Shown here one piece after another: positions 5,201 to 10,461 of a stretch of 10,461 nucleotides of DNA (position 1 is the first letter of the stretch; each line of letters starts with the position of its first letter). The position numbers were made by a program, and so were the translations under genes. The DNA comes from Bacillota bacterium (lineage in GTDB: Bacteria > Bacillota > Clostridia > Oscillospirales > Butyricicoccaceae): the NCBI GenBank assembly GCA_030705725.1, contig JAUZPW010000030.1, positions 1-10,461 on the forward strand. Direction: 5' to 3'. The notes beneath the pieces are model-generated. The model did not search any database. It had not been told where the DNA came from and saw only the letters and a list, made by a program, of their open reading frames with translations.

Positions 5201-7090
5201 ATGTCGTTTTTAGCGGGAGAATTTGACGTTGCTGTTATCGGAGCGGGCCATGCGGGGATAGAGGCGGCGCTTGCCGCGGCGAGGCTTAAAATGAAAACGA
5301 TCTGTTTTTCGATAAACCTTGACGCTGTCGGAAATATGCCCTGCAACCCGGCGATCGGCGGCACGGGAAAAGGACAGCTTGTGCGCGAAATAGACGCGCT
5401 GGGCGGCGAGATGGCGAAGGCCGCGGACTTTTCGTGCATCCAATACAGGATATTAAACCGAGGGAAAGGCCCGGCGGTGCATTCCTTAAGAGCTCAGGCG
5501 GACAGGGAAACATACAAGATCTACATGAAGCATGCGCTCGAAATGCAGGAAAATCTTGTTTTAAGCCAGAACGAGATCGTTGCCGTCAACGTGAAAAACG
5601 GCAAGACAGAGGGCGTTTACACCGCGATGGGAGCTTACTATAAAGCGAAAGCGGTAATTATCTGCTCCGGCACTTTTTTGGGCGGAAAGGTTATAATCGG
5701 CGAATACTCGAAAGAGAGCGGCCCGGACGGAATGCACCCGGCCAAAGGGCTTACGGCGTCGCTTAAGGCGCTCGGCCTCGAGATGATGCGCTTTAAGACT
5801 GGCACGCCGGTCAGAATTCTGAAAAGAAGTATTGATTTTTCTAAAATGGAAATCCAGGAGGGCGAGGAAGGGGCTATTCCCTTCTCCTTCGAGACCAAGA
5901 CCGCGACGAAAAACGCGGCCGCGTGCCATTTAACCTATACGACGCAGAAAACGAATGAAATTATTCGGAAGAATCTGCACCGCTCGCCGCTGTTCTCGGG
6001 TTTGATCGAAGGTATCGGCCCGAGGTACTGCCCCTCGATCGAGGACAAGGTCGTGCGCTTCGCGAACAAGGAGCGGCATCAGCTTTTTATCGAGCCTATG
6101 GGACTTAACACGGAGGAAATGTATGTGCAGGGGCTTTCATCTTCGCTGCCCGAGGATGTGCAGGCCGAGGTGCTCCATTCGGTTTTGGGGCTTGAGCACG
6201 CCCAGGTTATGCGCTCGGCGTACGCGATAGAATACGACTGTGTAAACCCGCTGGAGCTTTATCCAACGCTCGAAGCAAAAAAGGTCTCCGGCCTTTTCGG
6301 CGCGGGGCAGTTTAACGGCACCTCCGGCTACGAGGAGGCTGCGGCGCAGGGACTTATAGCCGGGATAAACGCCGCGCTGAAAATAAAAGGGGAGCCGCCC
6401 CTGATCCTTGACCGCGCGGGTTCATACATCGGCACGCTGATTGACGACCTTGTCACAAAAGGAACGAAAGAGCCTTACCGCATGATGACCTCGCGCTCGG
6501 AATACCGTCTTATTTTAAGGGAGGACAATGCCGACGAGAGGCTTTGCGGGATCGGGTTCAAGGTCGGGCTTATATCGAGGGAAAGGTACGCGAGAGTTCT
6601 TAAGAAATACGAGGCCGTGGACGAGGAAATAAAAAGGCTGACAAAGGTCGGCGTCAGCGAGTCGGACGAGCTTAACAAATTGCTTACGGACGCCGGGAGC
6701 ACTCCCATTACGACCGGATGCCGCCTTATCGATCTTATGAAAAGGCCGCAGCTTTCTTACGAAATGCTGGCACCTTTTGACGCGGAGCGGCCCGCGCAGC
6801 CACCGGAGGTTCGGGAGCAGGTCGATATACGCGTGAGATACGAAGGTTACATCAGCCGCCAGCTTAAGGAAGCCGAGCAATTTAGGTCAATGGAAAACGT
6901 GACGCTGCCGGAAGACATTATTTACAGGGAAATAACCTCGCTCAGGCTTGAGGCGCGTGAAAAGCTTGAAAAGGTAAAACCGCGCAGCCTTGGGCAGGCG
7001 TCGCGCATCTCGGGCGTAAGCCCCGCGGATATTGCGGTTTTAATTGTTTTTCTCGATCAGAGGCGGAAGGAAAGGAACAAAAAGCAATGA
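5201..7090 (+). CDS. mnmG: tRNA uridine-5-carboxymethylaminomethyl(34) synthesis enzyme MnmG
   Basis: This is the FAD- and NADH-dependent partner of MnmE in wobble uridine modification, also known as GidA. It has 629 residues, standard for the long bacterial form. The FAD-binding dinucleotide motif VIGAGHAGIEAA lies at 12-23, followed by MPCNPAIGGTGKGQLVREID (46-65), whose C48 is the conserved catalytic-region cysteine. GRGP-like and SGTFLGGKVIIGE blocks follow. The C-terminal region that contacts tRNA and MnmE carries VRYEGYISRQ and ISGVSPADIAVL. The first ATG follows GGGAAG with a longish spacer of about 12 nt, so the start is likely but not certain. The upstream 49-bp gap is AT-rich with no clear promoter. 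The stop overlaps rsmG by 4 nt (ATGA). Confidence 0.97.
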   Translation: MSFLAGEFDVAVIGAGHAGIEAALAAARLKMKTICFSINLDAVGNMPCNPAIGGTGKGQLVREIDALGGEMAKAADFSCIQYRILNRGKGPAVHSLRAQADRETYKIYMKHALEMQENLVLSQNEIVAVNVKNGKTEGVYTAMGAYYKAKAVIICSGTFLGGKVIIGEYSKESGPDGMHPAKGLTASLKALGLEMMRFKTGTPVRILKRSIDFSKMEIQEGEEGAIPFSFETKTATKNAAACHLTYTTQKTNEIIRKNLHRSPLFSGLIEGIGPRYCPSIEDKVVRFANKERHQLFIEPMGLNTEEMYVQGLSSSLPEDVQAEVLHSVLGLEHAQVMRSAYAIEYDCVNPLELYPTLEAKKVSGLFGAGQFNGTSGYEEAAAQGLIAGINAALKIKGEPPLILDRAGSYIGTLIDDLVTKGTKEPYRMMTSRSEYRLILREDNADERLCGIGFKVGLISRERYARVLKKYEAVDEEIKRLTKVGVSESDELNKLLTDAGSTPITTGCRLIDLMKRPQLSYEMLAPFDAERPAQPPEVREQVDIRVRYEGYISRQLKEAEQFRSMENVTLPEDIIYREITSLRLEAREKLEKVKPRSLGQASRISGVSPADIAVLIVFLDQRRKERNKKQ

Positions 7091-7758
7091 CGACGGAAAT
7101 AACACCGGAAGCTGAAAGCCGCCTGGAAGCTTTTTTGGAGCTGGTTCTGGAAAAGAATAAGGTCATGAACCTGACCGCCGTATCAGACAAAAACGAGGCC
7201 AGGACGCGTCACCTCGAAGACAGCCTTACCTTGCTCCAAGCCGCTGACTTTAAGGGAAAGAAAATTATAGACGTCGGCTGCGGCGCGGGTTTTCCCGGCA
7301 TGCCTTTGAAGCTCTTAGATCCATGCCTCGACATAACGCTGCTCGACAGCCAGAATAAGAAGATTGAGTTCTTAAAAGAGGCCGGCGAAAAGCTAGGCGT
7401 CTTTCCGAGACTGCTCTGCGCCCGCGCGGAGGAGGCCGCATATCTTCCCGAGCTTCGCGGGAAGTTTGACATTGCTCTGGCGCGTGCCGTTGCGCCGCTT
7501 GGCATCCTATGCGAGCTGACAATGCCCTTTTTAAGGCAGGGAGGCGTTTTTCTGGCGATGAAAATGAAAGACAGCGAAGAAGAGCTCAAAAGCGCGATGA
7601 ACGCCGTTAAAACACTGGGCGGCACCGTCGACGGTTTTTACGACTATACGCTTGCGGGAGAGGAAATCGGGCGGAGGATAATAATAATAGCCAAATCCGG
7701 CGATACGCCTAAAATATTCCCGCGAAGATTCAGTAAAATAAAATCAAAGCCGCTTTGA
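7087..7758 (+). CDS. rsmG: 16S rRNA (guanine-N7)-methyltransferase G (m7G527)
   Basis: This is an SAM-dependent Rossmann methyltransferase, formerly GidB, that methylates G527 (E. coli numbering) in the 530 loop of 16S rRNA. Loss of this family's activity is known to give low-level streptomycin resistance. The 223-residue product has the family N-terminus KVMNLTAVSD with RHLEDSL (41-47), and the SAM motif IIDVGCGAGFPGMPL (60-74). The acidic LLDSQNKKIEFL motif and the ARAVAPL segment follow. The C-terminus is basic (KIFPRRFSKIKSKPL). The start overlaps the mnmG stop by 4 nt, implying translational coupling, and a terminator follows, so it closes the mnmE-mnmG-rsmG unit. Confidence 0.96.
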   Translation: MTTEITPEAESRLEAFLELVLEKNKVMNLTAVSDKNEARTRHLEDSLTLLQAADFKGKKIIDVGCGAGFPGMPLKLLDPCLDITLLDSQNKKIEFLKEAGEKLGVFPRLLCARAEEAAYLPELRGKFDIALARAVAPLGILCELTMPFLRQGGVFLAMKMKDSEEELKSAMNAVKTLGGTVDGFYDYTLAGEEIGRRIIIIAKSGDTPKIFPRRFSKIKSKPL

Positions 7759-7787
7759 ATCTACAACTTTATATAAATAATAATCAG

Positions 7788-7821
7788 AAAGTACCGACTT
7801 ATGGTCGGGCTTTTTGTTTTT
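7788..7821 (+). terminator. Intrinsic terminator after rsmG
   Basis: CCGAC (7794-7798) pairs with GTCGG (7804-7808) around TTATG. The stem is extended by AAAG (7788-7791) with CTTT (7810-7813) across a small internal loop. It leads into TTTTTGTTTTT at 7811-7821. It lies 30 bp after the rsmG stop and before an apparent noc promoter. Confidence 0.75.
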
Positions 7822-7848
7822 AGGTCGCAATTAAAGGTGCGGTTTATC

Positions 7849-7876
7849 TTTACTAATTCCCAGGAAATGGTAAAAT
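7849..7876 (+). promoter_or_regulatory. Probable promoter of noc (extended -10)
   Basis: An extended -10, TGGTAAAAT (7868-7876), sits 16 bp after a weak -35 TTTACT (7849-7854, 4 of 6). A start near 7883 would leave a very short leader containing the AGGAGG/GGGGG ribosome binding region (7883-7896). If so, transcription begins inside or at that region, so this assignment is moderate. Confidence 0.5.
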
Positions 7877-7902
7877 TTACCTAGGAGGAAAGGGGGACAA
7901 GC

Positions 7903-8715
7903 ATGATAATGCCTCTGAGCTTACATAAAAACGGAAAACAGATAAAATATATCAGAATCAGCGAAATAAGGAAAAATACTTCCCAGCCAAGAACGGTTTT
8001 TGACGAAGACGGCCTTACCGAGCTTGCGGCCAGCATAAAGCAGTACGGCGTGCTGAATCCTCTTACGCTAAGGCAGACGCAGAACGGCTACGAGCTTATT
8101 GCGGGGGAGCGGCGGTTAAGAGCGTCCAAGCTGGCGGGTCTTACGGAAGTCCCGTGCATACTTTTTAACGTCAACGAAAAAGACAGCGCTTTTATCGCTC
8201 TTGTTGAAAACCTTCAAAGAAGAGATCTCGATTTTTTTGAGGAAGCGCAGGGAATACATAATCTTATACAGCTTTTCGGACTGACGCAGGAGGAGGCCGC
8301 CGAGAAAATCGGAAAAACGCAGTCCGCTGTGGCGAACAAGCTCAGGCTTCTTAAGCATTCAGACGAAATAGTAAACGAGATCAAAAAAAACCAGCTTACG
8401 GAGCGCCACGCAAGGGCGCTTTTGAAAATAACGGATGAGGAGCAGAAGAAAGCCGCCTTGAGCTTTATCGCCGAAAACAGACTTAACGTTATGCAGGCGG
8501 AGGAATATATAGACAAGCTTATCAACATGCCCGAAAAGACGCCAAAAAGAGAAAAGCTGACTTTTGCCGTGATGAAGGATATAAGGCTTTTCTTAAACAC
8601 CATAAACAGAGCGGTTTCCCTGATGCAAAGATCGGGCATAAACGCGCAGTATGAAAAGACCGAGTACAACGGACAGCTTATACTGAATATCAAAATACCG
8701 TCAAACAAAGCCTGA
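7903..8715 (+). CDS. noc: Nucleoid occlusion protein Noc (ParB-family paralogue)
   Basis: Noc is a ParB/CTPase-fold DNA-binding protein that blocks Z-ring assembly over the chromosome. The 270-residue product has the ParB N-domain (about 14-105) with ELIAGERRLRASKLAGL carrying the CTP-binding GERR motif (69-72) and VENLQRRDL (101-109). A helix-turn-helix region (about 127-172) and a C-terminal dimerisation segment, RLFLNTINRAVSLMQRSGI (228-246), follow. I judge it Noc rather than ParB for two reasons. It lies between rsmG and parA. It also carries Q140, K146, K151 and R168, which from my memory of the published ParB/Noc comparison match the four Noc-type specificity residues in both identity and spacing (+6, +5, +17). 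The membrane-targeting helix of B. subtilis Noc is not obvious in the N-terminus MIMPLSLHKNGKQ. Another ATG two codons later is also possible. Confidence 0.87.
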   Translation: MIMPLSLHKNGKQIKYIRISEIRKNTSQPRTVFDEDGLTELAASIKQYGVLNPLTLRQTQNGYELIAGERRLRASKLAGLTEVPCILFNVNEKDSAFIALVENLQRRDLDFFEEAQGIHNLIQLFGLTQEEAAEKIGKTQSAVANKLRLLKHSDEIVNEIKKNQLTERHARALLKITDEEQKKAALSFIAENRLNVMQAEEYIDKLINMPEKTPKREKLTFAVMKDIRLFLNTINRAVSLMQRSGINAQYEKTEYNGQLILNIKIPSNKA

Positions 8716-8729
8716 GGAAAGACGAGATA

Positions 8730-8745
8730 TGTTTCACGTGAAACA
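8730..8745. promoter_or_regulatory. parS centromere site 1 (perfect 16-bp consensus)
   Basis: TGTTTCACGTGAAACA is a perfect match to the canonical bacterial parS palindrome bound by ParB. It lies 14 bp after the noc stop and marks the origin-proximal centromere. Confidence 0.97.
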
Positions 8746-8774
8746 ATTTTTAATGTTTCACGTGAAACTTTTTT
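8731..8774 (+). terminator. Intrinsic terminator of noc formed by the two parS sites
   Basis: Because each parS is self-complementary, site 1 can pair with site 2. Bases 8731-8745 and 8754-8768 form an uninterrupted 15-bp stem with an 8-nt loop (8746-8753). Six Ts follow at 8769-8774. On the minus strand no T-run follows, so the terminator works only for rightward (noc) transcripts. The single deviation of site 2 from consensus (A to T) is the first T of this tract. Confidence 0.7.
8754..8769. promoter_or_regulatory. parS centromere site 2 (15 of 16 bases)
   Basis: TGTTTCACGTGAAACT differs from consensus only in the last base and keeps the 14-bp core palindrome. Its centre is 24 bp from that of site 1, slightly over two helical turns, so the sites lie on nearly the same face. 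The parA promoter begins 23 bp further on. Confidence 0.95.
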
Positions 8775-8792
8775 ATCTATACCGAAGCCGCA

Positions 8793-8821
8793 TTGCATTT
8801 TTTTATACTTATTGGTATAAT
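8793..8821 (+). promoter_or_regulatory. Promoter of parA-parB
   Basis: Consensus -10 TATAAT (8816-8821) with an extended TGG (8813-8815) lies 17 bp after a weak -35 TTGCAT (8793-8798). It is within 25 bp of parS site 2, so ParB loading and spreading could affect its activity. That last point is inference. Confidence 0.65.
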
Positions 8822-8847
8822 AAGAAAGCTTATATGCGAGGTGGAAT

Positions 8848-9609
8848 ATGGGGAAAATAATTGCAATCGCAAATCAGAAGGGCGGAGTTGGGAAAACAAC
8901 GACGGCGGTGAACATATGCGCGTCGCTGAATTCCATGAGAAAAAAGGTTTTGCTGTGCGACTTCGACCCGCAGGGAAATTCCACTTCGGCGTTCGGAGCC
9001 GATCCGCTGGCAACGGGTACAAGCGTGTACGACGTTTTGCTGAACGATGTGGAAGCTGCAAAAGCAATAAAAAAGACAAGCTGGGGCGACCTGATTCCCT
9101 CGAACAGGAATCTCGCCGCGGCGGAGATTGAGCTTGTAGCGCTTGAAAGCAGGGAATTCAGGCTTAAAAAGGCGCTTGAAACTATCCGAGACCGCTATGA
9201 TTACATATTTATTGACTGCCCGCCTTCTTTGGGACTGCTTGTCGTTAACGCCCTGAACGCCTCGGACACGGTTTTGATCCCTTTGCAGTGCGAGTATTTC
9301 GCTCTCGAGGGGCTGAGCCAGCTTATGGCATCAATTCGGGCCGTTAAAAAATCAATGAACCCCGCGCTTGACATTGAAGGAATTATATTGACAATGTACG
9401 ATGCCAGAACCAACCTCTCAATGCAGGTGACGGAAGAAATAAAACGCTATTTCGCGCAAAAGGTTTATCCAACGGTGATTCCCAGAAACGTAAGGCTTTC
9501 GGAAGCACCCAGCCACGGGAAACCCGTTCTGGCGTACGACCGTTTTTCAAAAGGCACGGAGGCTTATTTAAGCGCGGCACGGGAGCTTTTAAAAAGAAAC
9601 GGGGAATAA
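8848..9609 (+). CDS. parA: Chromosome partitioning ATPase ParA (Soj)
   Basis: This is a deviant Walker A ATPase that binds DNA as an ATP dimer and, stimulated by ParB-parS, drives origin segregation. In Bacillota it also modulates DnaA. The 253-residue product is typical chromosomal length, without the extra N-terminal DNA-binding domain of plasmid ParAs. Visible motifs are Walker A KGGVGKTT (11-18), A' DFDPQGN (38-44) and Walker B with FIDCPPSLG. IPLQCEYFALEGLSQL and IPRNVRLSEAPSHGKP also mark the Soj subfamily. The start ATG follows GAGGTGG. It is preceded by its own promoter and two parS sites, and parB follows 21 bp after the stop. Confidence 0.97.
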   Translation: MGKIIAIANQKGGVGKTTTAVNICASLNSMRKKVLLCDFDPQGNSTSAFGADPLATGTSVYDVLLNDVEAAKAIKKTSWGDLIPSNRNLAAAEIELVALESREFRLKKALETIRDRYDYIFIDCPPSLGLLVVNALNASDTVLIPLQCEYFALEGLSQLMASIRAVKKSMNPALDIEGIILTMYDARTNLSMQVTEEIKRYFAQKVYPTVIPRNVRLSEAPSHGKPVLAYDRFSKGTEAYLSAARELLKRNGE

Positions 9610-9617
9610 TAACTGAT

Positions 9618-9633
9618 GGGGGGAGACAGAGTG
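9618..9633 (+). promoter_or_regulatory. Ribosome binding site and GTG start of parB
   Basis: GGGGGGAG (9618-9625) lies 5 nt before GTG 9631. An in-frame ATG at 9616 overlaps this Shine-Dalgarno and has none upstream. GTG also gives the family-typical N-terminus MSGKGLGRGLDALF. Confidence 0.75.
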
Positions 9634-10461
9634 TCAGGAAAGGGACTCGGAAGGGGCCTTGACGCGCTTTTCGGCGATGTTTCGAGCAAATCGGAGCAGG
9701 ACGGCGGGCCGGGGAATATTCCGATTATTCAGATTGAACCGAACAGCGGACAACCGCGAAAAATATTTACCGACAACTCGCTTCGCGAGCTGGCAGAAAG
9801 CATAAGGCAAAACGGAGTGATAACGCCGATTACCGTCAGGCGGCTTTCGTCGGGGCATTATCAGATTGTGGCCGGAGAAAGACGCTGGCGCGCGGCAAGG
9901 CTCGCGGGACTTTCCGAGATACCTGCGGTAATCATTGACGCGGACGACAAACGCTCCATGATCCTGGCGCTGGTCGAAAACCTTCAGCGCGAGGACTTAA
10001 ACCCTCTGGAAGAGGCCGAGGGCTACAGGACGCTTATTGAAGATTTCGGGCTCAAGCAGGAGGAGGCTTCCGAAAGGGTCGGAAAATCAAGACCCGCTGT
10101 GACAAACGCGCTTAGGCTTCTGGGACTGCCTCAGACGATCCGCGAGCAGGTCGAAAAGGGAACGCTGTCCGCCGGACACGCGAGAGCGGTTTTATCGCTT
10201 GAAGATAAAAACCTGATGGAAGCCGCTGCGAAAAAGATAACCGAAAGCGGTTTATCCGTACGCGAGACCGAAAAATATATTAAAAAAATCTCTCAGGAAC
10301 ATAAAAAAAGCGAAAAAAGCGTAAAAAAAGAAATAACCGTCAATTATCTTGAGGAAATGGAAAGAACACTTTCTAAAAAGCTCGGAAGAAAAGTAAAAGT
10401 AACGAACGGCCGGACAAAAGGACGGATAGAGCTTGAATATTATGGAGATGATGATCTTACG
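9631..10461 (+). CDS. parB: Chromosome partitioning protein ParB (Spo0J), last residues cut by window edge
   Basis: ParB is a CTP-dependent DNA clamp that loads at parS and spreads to form the partition complex, stimulating ParA and recruiting SMC. The frame is open for 277 codons to the window edge. It opens with the N-terminal peptide KGLGRGLDALF (4-14), which includes the Arg known to stimulate ParA ATPase in the family. IVAGERRWRAARLAGL carries the CTP motif GERR (82-85), and ENLQRED lies at 116-122. The parS-reading helix-turn-helix covers about 141-184 and the C-terminal dimerisation domain about 234-272. Specificity positions are R154, A160, G165 and G182, unlike the Noc-type set in the upstream paralogue. 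The ending GRIELEYYGDDDLT suggests only about 10-15 residues are missing. It probably represses or modulates its own promoter through parS. Confidence 0.95.
   Translation, partial: MSGKGLGRGLDALFGDVSSKSEQDGGPGNIPIIQIEPNSGQPRKIFTDNSLRELAESIRQNGVITPITVRRLSSGHYQIVAGERRWRAARLAGLSEIPAVIIDADDKRSMILALVENLQREDLNPLEEAEGYRTLIEDFGLKQEEASERVGKSRPAVTNALRLLGLPQTIREQVEKGTLSAGHARAVLSLEDKNLMEAAAKKITESGLSVRETEKYIKKISQEHKKSEKSVKKEITVNYLEEMERTLSKKLGRKVKVTNGRTKGRIELEYYGDDDLT

Noticed and set aside
7444..7464. CTTCCCG...CGGGAAG inverted repeat in rsmG, resembling Noc half-sites
   Set aside because: Arms are separated by 7 bp and lie in conserved coding sequence, so chance is the simpler explanation.
9616..9630. 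ATG start for parB
   Set aside because: It lacks an upstream ribosome binding site, while GTG 9631 has GGGGGGAG at good spacing and the family N-terminus.
1..10461. CRISPR array, insertion sequence, phage, toxin-antitoxin or tRNA genes
   Set aside because: No direct-repeat array, transposase, terminal inverted repeats, target duplication or tRNA-like cloverleaf was seen; the window is almost fully explained by housekeeping genes.

Overview
This window is the conserved chromosomal block rpmH-rnpA-yidD-yidC-jag-mnmE-mnmG-rsmG-noc-parA-parB, all on the + strand from about 1139 to the right edge. It sits beside a divergent, unrelated metabolic-type gene at the left edge. The gene order, the presence of Noc (a ParB paralogue known from Bacillota), the 44-residue L34 beginning MLRTYQPKKRQR, and a YidC with no lipoprotein signal all point to a low-to-mid-GC member of the Bacillota, most likely class Clostridia. 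I cannot name a genus from sequence alone.

Layout. Positions 1-559 (- strand) hold the N-terminal 186 codons of an RraA-like / HMG aldolase-family protein cut by the window edge. Positions 560-1138 are a divergent intergenic region. Its left-facing side has a near-consensus promoter, an intrinsic terminator only about 45-80 nt downstream of the predicted start, a second stem-loop, and a 15-bp palindrome just before the gene. Its right-facing side has a near-perfect sigma-A promoter and a hairpin in front of rpmH. Positions 1139-3725 carry the ribosomal protein L34 / RNase P protein / YidD / YidC / Jag cluster, tightly packed with overlaps. A GC-rich hairpin separates it from mnmE-mnmG-rsmG (3784-7758), the tRNA wobble-uridine modification pair plus the 16S rRNA m7G527 methyltransferase. 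After a terminator and a new promoter comes noc (7903-8715). The noc-parA gap carries two adjacent parS centromere sites and the parA promoter. parA and parB (soj and spo0J) follow; parB runs off the right edge with only its last residues missing.

How the genes work together. The first group serves translation start-up and envelope biogenesis: L34, RNase P, and membrane insertion by YidC with YidD and the RNA-binding Jag/KhpB. The second group modifies tRNA and rRNA. The third group segregates the origin region (ParA, ParB, parS) and coordinates division with the nucleoid (Noc). The two ParB-family proteins carry opposite sets of the DNA-specificity residues reported for ParB versus Noc, so their target sites are probably distinct.

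Most of the window is well-conserved housekeeping DNA, and I see no convincing undescribed multi-gene system. The observations most worth a second look are regulatory. The two parS sites together fold into a 15-bp hairpin followed by six Ts, so they should also act as the noc terminator. The RraA-like gene has a leader that appears to terminate early. The usual rpmH-dnaA junction is absent.
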